Of a DNA stretch of 64,000 nt, positions 1 through 8,413 are shown piece by piece. The number at the start of each line of letters is the position of its first letter. The first letter of the stretch is position 1. Source of the stretch: Streptomyces poonensis (lineage in GTDB: Bacteria > Actinomycetota > Actinomycetes > Streptomycetales > Streptomycetaceae). The position numbers and the translations under genes were made by a program. A model generated the notes under the pieces. It saw nothing but the letters and a program-made list of their open reading frames with translations. It had not been told where the DNA came from and did not search any database. Where the stretch lies: assembly GCF_014650915.1 (NCBI RefSeq), contig NZ_BMVW01000002.1, positions 649,677-713,676 of the forward strand, in the 5' to 3' direction.

Positions 1-495
1 GCACGAGTTCGACCTCTGACCCGCCCCACGACGCCCGTGCCGGGCGGACGCCGGTGACGGCTCCGGCCCGGCACCGAGCAGGCCTCACCATGTCCGCGCA
101 GGCACACCCGCGGGCCGTGGACGTAGCGGACGACGATCCCCGGCCCGAGCCGGGCCACGCCGACCGGGCCGGGTCACGCGGGCCGAGCCGCACCGGAACG
201 GCGCCGCCTCCGCCGGAGGCAGGGCCTGCGGTTCGCGGTTCACCAGGACGTCGTCCGGAGTGATCCGCGCCGCGCCGAGGGAACCAGCGCGCAGTGGCTG
301 CGCGGTCTGCTGGACACCTGAGCTCTGCGCCGGCTCGTGTCGCCGGCCCCGAGTGAAGCCGCAGAAGACCAGTCATCCCTCGTGCACGCCGTGAACGTCG
401 CCCCTATGCCATTCGCCAGCGCGATGTGACTCGTCCGTCGCTGCCGTCCAGGGAGTGGAGATCGTGCGCCACCAGCGCGGTGTCGGCCCGCGGGC
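1..495. other. No recognisable gene
   Basis: The first bases could be the last codons of an upstream plus-strand gene, ending at a TGA at 17-19, but only five codons are visible. A second short frame ending at a TGA at 319-321 has Streptomyces-like codon use over about 20 codons, and could be the tail of a lost gene. Nothing else was recognised. Confidence 0.4.
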
Positions 496-960
496 TCAGG
501 CGAGGGCGGCGACCAGCAGGGCGAGGGCGGCGATGATGACGGCGACGCGGACGTAGTGGAAGCGGTCCCAGCGGTTCATCTGCTCCTTCCAGTCCTCGGG
601 CCGGTTCTCGGTGGTCCACGTCTTGCCCCGGTTGTTGATCGGGACGAGCAGCAGAAGCGACATGATCATGCTGAGGATCAGCAGCGCGCCGGCGGTGACG
701 ACCAGGCCGGTGCCGTGCTGGTGCCGCGCTGGTGCCGTCCGGCGATGGCCCGGACCGCGACGAGGACGAGTGCAGTGATGTACCAGACCGGCATCACGGC
801 GCCGAGCATCCGGCCCCCCGTGGGCGCGGCCGAGTCGGCCACTGTCACCGGGGAGTCCGTTGAGGATCGGGTTGATGATGATGACGAAGGCGACGGAGAA
901 CTCCACCCCCACCATCACGCCGACGACCACGGTGGTGAACACCTCGAGTGCGCTGAGCAT
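496..960 (-). CDS. DUF1772-type membrane protein with an out-of-frame centre
   Basis: A small integral membrane protein of the DUF1772 type (anthrone oxygenase-like; substrate unknown). The N-terminal 35 residues (membrane helix with VVVGVMVGVEFSVAF) and the last 65 (hydrophobic stretch, VPINNRGKTWTTENRPEDWK, final helix) look normal. The middle 45 residues are Arg/Pro/His-rich and wrong. In the neighbouring frame the middle reads GGRMLGAVMPVWYITALVL, as expected for the family. The frame changes at a run of six C at 814-819 and returns at a duplicated GGTGCCG-type motif near 711-740. The reading frame is therefore open but probably encodes a non-functional protein. Real mutation and assembly error cannot be separated here. 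Confidence 0.6.
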   Translation of the reverse strand: MLSALEVFTTVVVGVMVGVEFSVAFVIIINPILNGLPGDSGRLGRAHGGPDARRRDAGLVHHCTRPRRGPGHRRTAPARHQHGTGLVVTAGALLILSMIMSLLLLVPINNRGKTWTTENRPEDWKEQMNRWDRFHYVRVAVIIAALALLVAALA

Positions 961-1294
961 GACGCTCTCCCTGTGCCGACCCCGACCAGCAGACGGAGAA
1001 CCCTCCTACAGCTACTCCCCCAAGGAGCTCGGGCACTTCCAGTGCCGCGTCAGGCGCCGTTCGCCCTGTGGTTCGCGGCGTGCGCCGACTGATTTCCGCG
1101 CGCAGCCGGGACCGTGCGTTCGTGCACGCCGAGTCACGCGTCGCCTTGCGCGCGCATGAGTGTGTCGAGTCGCTGCCATGCCGGGGACGAGGCGTTGACC
1201 GTGCTCTGGATGAGGGCTGGGATATCGGAGGCTGCGTCCGTCTCGGGCAGGTGCGGTCGTCCCACCCCTCGGCGTGGTACGAGGTGCCGGGCGG
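961..1294. other. Gap without recognised gene
   Basis: Several frames are open here, as expected at this GC content, but none gives a recognisable product. The right side abuts the stop codon of the decarboxylase-like gene. I see no clear terminator. Confidence 0.4.
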
Positions 1295-2629
1295 TCACAG
1301 GCCCACATCGCGGCTTCTGATGTCCTCGATGGACTCCCGGCGGACGAGCAGGCGGGCGAGTCCGTCGCGTACGGCGGCCACGGGCGGGCGTCCGACCAGG
1401 TTGTAGCCGGAGGCCATCGACAGGTGGTAGGCACCGGCCACGGGTACGGCGAGCAGGTCGCCGGGGCGTACGTCGGCGGGGAGTTCCACGTCGGCGGCGA
1501 GCACGTCACCCGCCTCGCAGTGCCGGCCCACCACAGTGACCCGAGTTCCTTCCGCGGTGCTGTGCCGGCCGATCAGGCGGGGCGCGTACCGGACGCCGTA
1601 CAGGGCGGGGCGCGGATTGTCGCTCATACCGCCGTCGACCGCTACGAAGACGTGGTCGCCCGTCTGCTTCACGGACAGGACGTGGTACAGGGCGATCCCG
1701 GCGGGACCCACGATCGCCCGGCCCGGTTCGATGATCAGGCGGGGTACCGGCAGGCCGGCCGCCGTGCACGCGTCCGCGAGTTCGGTGCGGACCTTGCGGG
1801 CCAGTGCCGTCAGGTCCAGGGCCTGCTCGCCGGGGCGGTAGGCGATGCCGTGGCCGCCGCCGAGGTCGAGTTCGGGCAGGACCAGGCCGTGCTGCTCGTG
1901 CAGGCGGGTCATGAGGCCGACCAGGCGGCGTACGGCGACGAGGTACGGCCTGACGCCGGTGATCTGGGAGCCCAGGTGGCAGTGCAGGCCGGTGAGTCGC
2001 AGCTGCGGCTGGTCGAGGATGCGGGCGATGGCGTGCTGGGCGTATCCGTCGGTGATCGACAGGCCGGACTTCTGGTCGTCCGTGCCGGTGCGGATCTTCT
2101 CGTGGCCGCCCGCGCCGATGCCGGGCACCACCCGGACCATCACCTTCTGGTGCCCGCCCGGGCCGACGGCGGCGGCCAGCCGCGCGACCTCCGAGGGGCT
2201 GTCGATGACGATCCGGCCGACGCCCAGGCGCAGGGCGGTGTCCAGGTCGCGGGGGGACTTGGCGTTGCCGTGCAGCACGATCCGCTCCGGCGGGAAGCCG
2301 GCGGTGACGGCGAGTTCGAGCTCGCCGGCCGAGCAGACGTCGAGGCCGAGGCCCTCCTCGGCCGTCCAGCGGGCCATGGCCCGGCACAGGAACGCTTTGG
2401 CCGCGTAGAGCACTTCGGCGTCGGGGAAGGCGGTCCGGTAGGTGCGGCAGCGGTCGCGGACCTCGGCCTCGTCCAGGACGTAGACGGGGGTGCCGAAGCG
2501 GTCGGCGATCTCGGTGAGCGGTACGCCGCCCACGGCCAGGGCACCCGGCCGGGGCTCGGTGGCCGAGGCGGGCCACACCGACAGCTCGGCGGCCGTGGTG
2601 GGGGCGGGAGGTTCGTGCAGCGTGGTCAT
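1295..2629 (-). CDS. Diaminopimelate decarboxylase-like PLP enzyme
   Basis: A fold-type III PLP decarboxylase of the LysA family, which normally converts meso-diaminopimelate to lysine. It shows the PLP-lysine motif YAAKAFLC near residue 80, HCHLGSQI, the glycine loop LDLGGGHGIAY, IIEPGRAIVG, and near the C-terminus CEAGD and VAGAYHLSMASGYN, which contribute substrate and dimer contacts. At 444 aa the length is normal. I chose ATG at 2629 because GAGAGAGGCAGAGACG lies just before it; the frame stays open upstream. It is probably a paralogue rather than the housekeeping lysA, because no lysine or threonine genes adjoin it. The small gene 15 bp upstream is likely co-transcribed. The true substrate is an inference. 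Confidence 0.85.
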   Translation of the reverse strand: MTTLHEPPAPTTAAELSVWPASATEPRPGALAVGGVPLTEIADRFGTPVYVLDEAEVRDRCRTYRTAFPDAEVLYAAKAFLCRAMARWTAEEGLGLDVCSAGELELAVTAGFPPERIVLHGNAKSPRDLDTALRLGVGRIVIDSPSEVARLAAAVGPGGHQKVMVRVVPGIGAGGHEKIRTGTDDQKSGLSITDGYAQHAIARILDQPQLRLTGLHCHLGSQITGVRPYLVAVRRLVGLMTRLHEQHGLVLPELDLGGGHGIAYRPGEQALDLTALARKVRTELADACTAAGLPVPRLIIEPGRAIVGPAGIALYHVLSVKQTGDHVFVAVDGGMSDNPRPALYGVRYAPRLIGRHSTAEGTRVTVVGRHCEAGDVLAADVELPADVRPGDLLAVPVAGAYHLSMASGYNLVGRPPVAAVRDGLARLLVRRESIEDIRSRDVGL

Positions 2630-2643
2630 CGTCTCTGCCTCTC

Positions 2644-3000
2644 TCAGGCGGACCGCAGCGCAGGGGCCGGTGCCGATGCGGGGCTCGTCGAGGTGACCGC
2701 CGTGACCGGCGCGGGAGCCGGGGCGGTGAACTGCGGGTCGACCGTGACGGTGGTGATGCCGAGCGGGGCGGTCAGTGCGCGCAGGGCCGGCGCGGCGAGG
2801 CGGATCCACGCCTGGTCCGGGCCGAGCGTGGCGGTCAGCCTGCGCTCGGAGGTGAAGCCGACGGCCGTGCGGTCACCGAGCGGTGTGCGGAAGAGCCGGG
2901 CCGCACACCCGGAGGGGCCCGGCCGGACCGGGACGTACAGAGGTCCGGCCGGGAACCGATCGGAGGGTTCGGGGTCGTCGCCGTACAGGAGCTCTGTCAT
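2644..3000 (-). CDS. SAV_915-like small SseB-type protein
   Basis: A 118-residue soluble protein that resembles the Streptomyces SAV_915 family, whose members look like a single SseB N-terminal domain. Visible family features are GPLYVPVRPGPSGCAARLFR near residues 19-38, the segment GDRTAVGFTSERRL, and a final TVDPQ. After this the chain ends in an Ala/Pro/Ser-rich tail with no signal peptide or membrane helix. Function is unknown. It lies 15 bp upstream of the decarboxylase-like gene on the same strand, so both are probably one transcript. An array of TGACGG repeats sits about 135 bp upstream of its start. Confidence 0.65.
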   Translation of the reverse strand: MTELLYGDDPEPSDRFPAGPLYVPVRPGPSGCAARLFRTPLGDRTAVGFTSERRLTATLGPDQAWIRLAAPALRALTAPLGITTVTVDPQFTAPAPAPVTAVTSTSPASAPAPALRSA

Positions 3001-3130
3001 GGGTGCCTTCCGAGGGGATGAGGGGGCGCAGGAAGCGCGCGGATCCGGGCTTCTAAAGGCCCCGGACGCGGGGAGGCGGACCGGGGCCCGCCGTCGACGG
3101 TATGCCCGGTGTTCATGGGGTCCGGATCCG

Positions 3131-3182
3131 TCCTGACGGGACGCTGACGGTGATCCTGACGGCCTTGACGGGATGCTGACGC
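3131..3182. promoter_or_regulatory. Phased TGACGG repeat array
   Basis: Five copies of TGACG(G) begin at 3134, 3145, 3157, 3166 and 3177, with spacings of 11, 12, 9 and 11 bp. About one helical turn between copies is typical of tandem sites for OmpR/PhoB-type response regulators. A related array with the same spacing series lies in the kdp promoter (8031-8111). The array is upstream of the SAV_915/decarboxylase pair and just beyond the 3' end of kdpC. Binding by a KdpE-like regulator is an inference. Confidence 0.5.
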
Positions 3183-3244
3183 GCCTGGTGGGAGCTGCTG
3201 GCCCGGCACCTCCTCCAGAAGGTCTGGGGCGGCGCGTACGACCG

Positions 3245-3913
3245 TCACCTCGTCGCCACGAGGTCCTCGAGCGCGATGTTGAGTTCCAGGACGTTCACCC
3301 GCGGCTCGCCCATGAAGCCGAGCGTACGGCCCTCGGTGTGCTCGTCGACGAGCTTCTCCACCTCGGCGACGGGCAGGCCGTTCCTCTCGGCGACCCGGTG
3401 CACCTGGATGTCCGCGTACTGCGGGGAGATGTGCGGATCCAGGCCGGATCCGGAGGAGGTCACCGCGTCGGCGGGGACGTCGGACGGCTCGACCGTGTAC
3501 CCGGGAACGGAGTTGTCCTCGATGACGGCGGCCTTGGCATCCGTCACCCACTGGACCAGCTCTTCGTTGTCGCCGGACCGGTTGGTCGCGCCCGACAGGA
3601 TGAGCTCGTACCGGGTGTTGACACTGTTGGCACCGAGGCCGTTCTGCGGACGGCCCTGGAACCACTTCAAGTCCGCGTCCGGGGTCTCCTGACCCCCCTT
3701 CAGCGGCAGGTTGTAGGACTGCCCGATCAGGGACGAGCCGACGACCCGGCCGTCCGCCTCGGTCTCGGAGCCGGTGGCCTGGTCGGAGAACAGCCCCTGG
3801 GCGACGCCGGTGACGACGAGTGGATAGATGACGCCGGTCACCAGGGTCAGTACGAGGAGGGCGCGCAGGCCCGCCCCGAGCAACCGGGCGGTGTTGGTCA
3901 CGGAGTTGTTCAT
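3245..3913 (-). CDS. kdpC: Potassium-transporting ATPase subunit C
   Basis: KdpC is the single-span subunit of the KdpFABC high-affinity potassium pump and couples KdpA to KdpB. The 222-residue protein has one N-terminal membrane helix (about 13-38) and the family motifs GSSLIGQSY, FQGRP, SGSGLDPHISPQYA and RVNVLELNIAL. It lies 5 bp downstream of kdpB and closes the operon. No kdpD or kdpE sensor-regulator pair follows, unlike many kdp loci, so control must come from elsewhere in the genome. Confidence 0.97.
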   Translation of the reverse strand: MNNSVTNTARLLGAGLRALLVLTLVTGVIYPLVVTGVAQGLFSDQATGSETEADGRVVGSSLIGQSYNLPLKGGQETPDADLKWFQGRPQNGLGANSVNTRYELILSGATNRSGDNEELVQWVTDAKAAVIEDNSVPGYTVEPSDVPADAVTSSGSGLDPHISPQYADIQVHRVAERNGLPVAEVEKLVDEHTEGRTLGFMGEPRVNVLELNIALEDLVATR

Positions 3914-3918
3914 CGCAG

Positions 3919-6021
3919 TCAGCCGATTCCGGGGATGATGAGGGAGAGAAGCAGGTCGACGACCTTGATGCCGATGAAGGGCGCGATCAGGCCGCCGAGG
4001 CCGTAGACGGCGAGGTTGCGCCGCAGCATCCTGTCCGCGCTCACCGGCCGGTACCGCACGCCCTTCAGGGACAGCGGCACCAGCGCGATGATGACCAGCG
4101 CGTTGAAGACGACCGCGGACAGGATCGCGGAGTCCGGCGAGGACAGGCCCATGATGTTGAGCTTGTCCAGGCCCGGGTAGACCGCCGCGAACAGGGCCGG
4201 GATGATCGCGAAGTACTTCGCTACGTCGTTGGCGATGGAGAACGTCGTCAACGCGCCCCGTGTGATGAGGAGTTGCTTGCCGATCTCGACGATCTCGATG
4301 AGCTTGGTCGGGTCGGAGTCGAGGTCGACCATGTTGCCGGCCTCCTTGGCGGCCGACGTGCCCGTGTTCATCGCCACGCCGACGTCCGCCTGGGCCAGCG
4401 CGGGCGCGTCGTTCGTCCCGTCACCGGTCATCGCCACCAGCTTGCCGCCGGCCTGCTCGCGCTTGATGAGCGCCATCTTGTCCTCGGGGGTGGCCTCGGC
4501 GAGGAAGTCGTCGACGCCGGCCTCCTCGGCGATCGCCTTCGCCGTCAGCGGGTTGTCACCCGTGATCATGACGGTCTTGATGCCCATGCGGCGCAGTTCC
4601 TCGAACCGCTCCCGCATGCCCTCCTTGACCACGTCCTTCAGGTGGATGACACCGAGGACGCGGGCGCCCTCGCCGTCCTGGACCGCCACGAGCAGCGGGG
4701 TGCCGCCCGCCTCGGAGATCCGGTGGGCGATCCGGTCCGCGTCCCCGGCGACCGTGCCGCCCCGCTCCTCGACCCAGGCGACGACCGAGGCGGTCGCGCC
4801 CTTGCGGATCCTCCTGCCGTCGACGTCCACGCCCGACATCCGGGTCCGGGCGGTGAACTCGATCCACTCGGCACCGGTCAGCTCGCCCTGGTGCCGCTCA
4901 CGCAGCCCGTACCTCTCCTTCGCCAGAACAACGATCGAGCGGCCCTCGGGCGTCTCGTCGGCCAGCGAGGAGAGCTGGGCGGCATCCGCCACCTCGGCCC
5001 CGGTGATGCCGCTCACCGGCACGAACTCGGCGGCCTGGCGGTTGCCCAGGGTGATGGTGCCGGTCTTGTCGAGCAGCAGCGTGGACACGTCGCCGGCGGC
5101 CTCGACCGCACGGCCCGACATGGCCAGGACGTTGCGCTGCACCAGGCGGTCCATGCCCGCGATGCCGATCGCCGACAGCAGCGCGCCGATCGTGGTGGGG
5201 ATCAGGCAGACCAGCAACGCCACCAGCACGACCGTCGTCAGATCGGTACCGGCGTAGTGCGCAAGGGGCGGCAGGGTGGCGCAGGCGAGCAGGAAGACGA
5301 TGGTGAGCGACGCCAGCAGGATGTTCAGGGCTATCTCGTTGGGCGTCTTCTGCCGGGCCGCGCCCTCGACCAGGTTGATCATCCGGTCGATGAAGGTCTC
5401 GCCGGGCTTTGTCGTGATCCTGACGACGATGCGGTCGGAGAGGACCTTCGTCCCGCCGGTGACGGCCGAGCGGTCGCCGCCGGACTCCCGGATGACGGGC
5501 GCGGACTCGCCCGTGATCGCCGACTCGTCGACGCTGGCCACACCCTCGACGACGTCGCCGTCGCCGGGGATGACGTCCCTGGCCTCGCAGACCACCAAGT
5601 CGCCGATCCTGAGTTCGGTGCCGGGAACGTGTTCTTCGGTGTCGCCCACGAGCCGGCGGGCGACCATGTCCGTCTTGGCCTTGCGCAGGGTGTCGGCCTG
5701 GGCCTTGCCCCGGCCCTCGGCGACCGCCTCCGCCAGGTTGGCGAAGACGACGGTCAGCCAGAGCCAGGCGCTGATGGTCCAGCCGAACCAGTCGGCCGGG
5801 TCCGTGAAGGAGAACACCGTGGTCAGTACGGACCCGATCCACACCACGAACATCACGGGCGACTTGACCATCACCCGCGGGTCGAGCTTACGGAAGGCGT
5901 CCGGCAGCGACTTGATCAGCAGTGCCGGGTCGAAGAGGCCCGCGCCGACACGGCCCTCGGCGGGCTTGTGCCCGGTGGGCACATCGCTGTGCGGCGCCCG
6001 GGTGGGAGTGGCTGTGGACAT
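3919..6021 (-). CDS. kdpB: Potassium-transporting P-type ATPase subunit B
   Basis: The catalytic P-type ATPase subunit, which hydrolyses ATP to drive potassium uptake through KdpA. From the ATG at 6021 it has 700 residues. The actuator motif AITGESAPV is near 170, the phosphorylated aspartate is in DKTGT at about 318, [10 protein letters not shown] and [10 protein letters not shown] form the hinge, and [17 protein letters not shown] is in the C-terminal membrane part. The ATG at 6021 follows AAGAGGACCCG. A second in-frame ATG at 6114 overlaps the kdpA stop (ATGA) and would add 31 residues made of TRTE repeats. I prefer 6021, but either start is possible. Confidence 0.97.
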   Translation of the reverse strand: MSTATPTRAPHSDVPTGHKPAEGRVGAGLFDPALLIKSLPDAFRKLDPRVMVKSPVMFVVWIGSVLTTVFSFTDPADWFGWTISAWLWLTVVFANLAEAVAEGRGKAQADTLRKAKTDMVARRLVGDTEEHVPGTELRIGDLVVCEARDVIPGDGDVVEGVASVDESAITGESAPVIRESGGDRSAVTGGTKVLSDRIVVRITTKPGETFIDRMINLVEGAARQKTPNEIALNILLASLTIVFLLACATLPPLAHYAGTDLTTVVLVALLVCLIPTTIGALLSAIGIAGMDRLVQRNVLAMSGRAVEAAGDVSTLLLDKTGTITLGNRQAAEFVPVSGITGAEVADAAQLSSLADETPEGRSIVVLAKERYGLRERHQGELTGAEWIEFTARTRMSGVDVDGRRIRKGATASVVAWVEERGGTVAGDADRIAHRISEAGGTPLLVAVQDGEGARVLGVIHLKDVVKEGMRERFEELRRMGIKTVMITGDNPLTAKAIAEEAGVDDFLAEATPEDKMALIKREQAGGKLVAMTGDGTNDAPALAQADVGVAMNTGTSAAKEAGNMVDLDSDPTKLIEIVEIGKQLLITRGALTTFSIANDVAKYFAIIPALFAAVYPGLDKLNIMGLSSPDSAILSAVVFNALVIIALVPLSLKGVRYRPVSADRMLRRNLAVYGLGGLIAPFIGIKVVDLLLSLIIPGIG

Positions 6022-6040
6022 CGGGTCCTCTTGGTTCGCT

Positions 6041-6106
6041 GTACGGGTTTCTGTACGGGTTTCTGTACGGGTTTCTGTACGGGTCTTTGTGCGGGACTCT
6101 GTACGG
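6041..6106. repeat. 12-bp tandem repeats between kdpA and kdpB
   Basis: Five units of a 12-bp repeat (GTACGGGTTTCT on the plus strand; the first three perfect, the next two diverged) followed by a partial sixth. On the coding strand they spell Arg-Thr-Glu-Thr repeats if kdpB starts at 6114. The array sits exactly between the kdpA stop and the better kdpB start, so copy number would change the spacing without breaking the frame. Confidence 0.9.
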
Positions 6107-6113
6107 ATGGTCA

Positions 6114-7775
6114 TCACGCCAGTCCCTCGGCGAGCGGGCCCAGCGCCAGGGCCGGGAAGTACGTCAGACCGGTGATGATCAGGATCGCGCCCACCAGCAG
6201 GCCGGTGAACAACGGCTTCTCCGTGCGCAGGGTGCCCGCGGTGACCGGGACCGGCCGCTGCCCGGCGAGCGAGCCCGCGAGCGCCAGCACGAACACCATC
6301 GGCACGAACCGGCCCAGCAGCATGGCGATGCCGAGCGTGGTGTTGAACCACTGGGTGTCCGCGTTCAGGCCGGCGAAGGCCGAACCGTTGTTGTTCGCGG
6401 CGGACGTGTAGGCGTACAGGATCTCGGAGAAGCCGTGCGCGCCGCTGTTGGTCATCGAGTTCGCCGGGGTCGGCAGCGCCATGGCGCAGGCGGTGAGGGT
6501 CAGCACGAGCGCGGGGGTGACCAGGATGTAGCAGGCGGCGAGCTTGATCTCCCGGGTGCCGATCTTCTTGCCCAGGTACTCGGGGGTGCGGCCGACCATC
6601 AGACCGGCGATGAACACCGCGATGACCGCCATGATCAGCATGCCGTAGAGGCCGGAGCCGACACCGCCGGGCGCGATCTCGCCCAGCATCATGCCGAGCA
6701 GGGTGATGCCGCCGCCGAGGCCGGTGAAGGACGAGTGGAAGGAGTTCACCGCGCCGGTGGAGGTCAGCGTGGTCGACGTCGCGAAGATCGACGAGCCTCC
6801 GATGCCGAAGCGGACCTCCTTGCCCTCCATCGCCCCGCCCGCGATGTCGAACGCCGGACCGTGGTGGCTGAACTCGGTCCACATCATCAGGGCGACGAAG
6901 CCGACCCAGATGGTGGCCATGGTGGCGAGGATGGCGTACCCCTGCTTCACCGAGCCGACCATGACGCCGAAGGTGCGGGTGATCGAGAACGGGATGACGA
7001 GGATCAGGAAGATCTCGAAGAGGTTCGTGAACGGGGTTGGGTTCTCGAAGGGGTGGGCGGAGTTGGCGTTGAAGTAGCCGCCGCCGTTGGTGCCCAGCTC
7101 CTTGATGGCCTCCTGCGAGGCGACCGCGCCGCCGTTCCACTGCTGGGAGCCGCCCATGAACTGACCGACCTCGTGAATACCGGAGAAGTTCTGAATCACC
7201 CCGCAGGCGACCAGCACCACTGCGGCGACGAACGCCAGCGGCACCAGAATGCGCGTGACCCCGCGCACCAGGTCCGACCAGAAGTTGCCGAGCTCACCGC
7301 TGCGCGAGCGCGCGAACCCGCGCACCAACGCCACCGCGACGGCCATGCCCACCGCGGCCGACACGAAGTTCTGCACGGCCAGGCCGGCGGTCTGCACGAC
7401 GTGGCCCATGGCCTGCTCGCCGTAGTACGACTGCCAGTTGGTGTTGGTCACGAAGGACACGGCGGTGTTGAACGCCTGGTCCGGGTCGATCGCGGCGAAG
7501 CCCAGCGAGCCGGGCAGGAGTCCCTGGAGCCGCTGCAGCAGGTAGAGGAAGAGGACACCGACGGCCGAGAAGGCGAGGACGCCGCGCAGGTACGCGGGCC
7601 AGGTCATCTCGGCGTCGGGGTTGGCACCGATGCCCTTGTAGATCCACTTCTCGACGCGCAGGTGCTTCGTCGAGGAGTAGACCCTGGCCATGTGGTTGCC
7701 GAGCGGGATGTGCACAAGCGCCAGCGCGCCGATGAGGGCGAGCAGCTGGAGCACGCCGGCGGTTACGGGACCCAT
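6114..7775 (-). CDS. kdpA: Potassium-transporting ATPase subunit A
   Basis: The ion-conducting subunit, a relative of K+ channels with ten membrane helices and four pore loops. All four selectivity-filter segments are visible: [49 protein letters not shown] and [13 protein letters not shown]. The 553-residue length is normal. Start ATG at 7775 lies 8 bp after kdpF. The stop overlaps an in-frame upstream ATG of kdpB, so the two are translationally coupled. Confidence 0.98.
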   Translation of the reverse strand: MGPVTAGVLQLLALIGALALVHIPLGNHMARVYSSTKHLRVEKWIYKGIGANPDAEMTWPAYLRGVLAFSAVGVLFLYLLQRLQGLLPGSLGFAAIDPDQAFNTAVSFVTNTNWQSYYGEQAMGHVVQTAGLAVQNFVSAAVGMAVAVALVRGFARSRSGELGNFWSDLVRGVTRILVPLAFVAAVVLVACGVIQNFSGIHEVGQFMGGSQQWNGGAVASQEAIKELGTNGGGYFNANSAHPFENPTPFTNLFEIFLILVIPFSITRTFGVMVGSVKQGYAILATMATIWVGFVALMMWTEFSHHGPAFDIAGGAMEGKEVRFGIGGSSIFATSTTLTSTGAVNSFHSSFTGLGGGITLLGMMLGEIAPGGVGSGLYGMLIMAVIAVFIAGLMVGRTPEYLGKKIGTREIKLAACYILVTPALVLTLTACAMALPTPANSMTNSGAHGFSEILYAYTSAANNNGSAFAGLNADTQWFNTTLGIAMLLGRFVPMVFVLALAGSLAGQRPVPVTAGTLRTEKPLFTGLLVGAILIITGLTYFPALALGPLAEGLA

Positions 7776-7783
7776 GGTGTATC

Positions 7784-7873
7784 TCAGAACCTCTCCGGGA
7801 AGATCAGGGCGAGGACGAGATAACCCAGCAGGGCGACGGCAACGACCAGGCCGACGACGTTCTCGACGGTCAC
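7784..7873 (-). CDS. kdpF: Potassium-transporting ATPase subunit F
   Basis: A 29-residue single-span peptide starting with GTG ([20 protein letters not shown] and ending FPERF). It has the size and pattern of KdpF, the small stabilising subunit of the Kdp complex. Its GTG overlaps the stop of the small upstream peptide by 4 bp (GTGA), and kdpA follows after 8 bp. It is easily missed because of its length. Confidence 0.9.
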   Translation of the reverse strand: MTVENVVGLVVAVALLGYLVLALIFPERF

Positions 7874-7953
7874 AGCTTCGTCACCCCCTTGGCGACAAGA
7901 GCCACCAGCGCGAAACCCGCGAGCACGGTGACGACGAAGGCCAGATCGGCCAT
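7870..7953 (-). CDS. Small single-span membrane peptide ahead of kdpF
   Basis: A 27-residue peptide, [20 protein letters not shown] followed by AKGVTKL, consisting almost entirely of one membrane helix with a Lys-containing end. GAGGAG lies 7 bp before its ATG, a stronger ribosome site than that of kdpF. Its stop overlaps the kdpF start, so it is the first cistron of the kdp operon. The family is not known to me; a second small Kdp-associated subunit is an inference. A perfect palindrome CCTCAATTGAGG (7962-7973) overlaps its ribosome site. Confidence 0.75.
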   Translation of the reverse strand: MADLAFVVTVLAGFALVALVAKGVTKL

Positions 7954-8030
7954 CGCGAACTCCTCAATTGAGGTTCGGTGGAGACGGACCATTGAAGGAA
8001 AGCGCCTCCGTGGCCGGAACAGACCGCCCG

Positions 8031-8111
8031 TTGACGGCTCCCATACGGCGGCGCCCACGGCTTTGACGGCGCCCTGACGGGGCGCCCACGGCCTTGACGG
8101 GATCCTTACGG
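8031..8111. promoter_or_regulatory. kdp promoter-proximal array of phased ACGG repeats
   Basis: Eight ACGG copies (mostly TTGACGG, CTGACGG, CCCACGG or TTACGG) end at 8037, 8048, 8060, 8069, 8080, 8091, 8100 and 8111, with spacings of 11, 12, 9, 11, 11, 9 and 11 bp. The array is 80-160 bp upstream of the first kdp cistron, where a response-regulator operator would lie. The first spacings match the array at 3131-3182. KdpE-type binding is inferred. Confidence 0.6.
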
Positions 8112-8189
8112 CCCCGGCCCCTACCGGCGAGTACGCCATCGCGCCGGTCGGGGACCCGGCTCACAGCAACCGGAAGCGGAGCCGGCAGA

Positions 8190-8413
8190 TCACCGCGTCC
8201 GTCTCCCGCCGTACCGCGTGCGCGACGACCGGGCCCCGCTGGTTCTGCGGCAGCGCCGCTCGTGCCGCTCCCCCACGCCGAAGCCGTCGAAGCCCAGCTC
8301 CTCGGCGAGCAGGGTGTTGTAGAGGACCTCGCGGAAACGGTCGTCGGTCGGCTTCCGAAGGCCCGTGAGCGGATCCGGGCGGTGCACGGTCAGAAGATCG
8401 CGAGGAACTTCAC
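8190..8413 (-). pseudogene. N-terminal remnant of a third luciferase-like monooxygenase
   Basis: A GTG at 8413 overlaps the stop of the upstream monooxygenase (GTGA) and opens with VKFLAIF, then hits a stop. In the adjacent frame the typical N-terminus of a luciferase-like monooxygenase continues: HRPDPLTGLRKPTDDRF and LLAEELGFDGFGVGERHE. After about 55 residues the similarity ends abruptly. The gene is therefore frameshifted near codon 7 and lacks most of its 3' part. It was once the third cistron of the sulfur/flavin operon. Confidence 0.75.

Noticed and set aside
1295..2629. The housekeeping lysA gene
   Set aside because: No thrC, hom or argS partner lies beside it, as usual for lysA in actinobacteria; it is better treated as a paralogue, though this is not proven.
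1274..3136. Long plus-strand open frame opposite the decarboxylase-like gene
   Set aside because: Translation is Gly/Asp/Val-rich without motifs and mirrors the real gene on the other strand, a normal result of very high third-position GC.
6041..6106. CRISPR or attachment-site repeats
   Set aside because: They are contiguous 12-bp units, in frame and without spacers, at a gene junction.
6021..7140. KdpB read as a 1073-residue protein
   Set aside because: The extra N-terminal part is kdpA read in the wrong frame; kdpB starts at 6021 or at most 6114.
7962..7973. CCTCAATTGAGG as a dedicated operator
   Set aside because: It is a perfect but short palindrome overlapping the ribosome site of the first kdp cistron; a role is possible, but the evidence is too thin for a separate regulatory feature.
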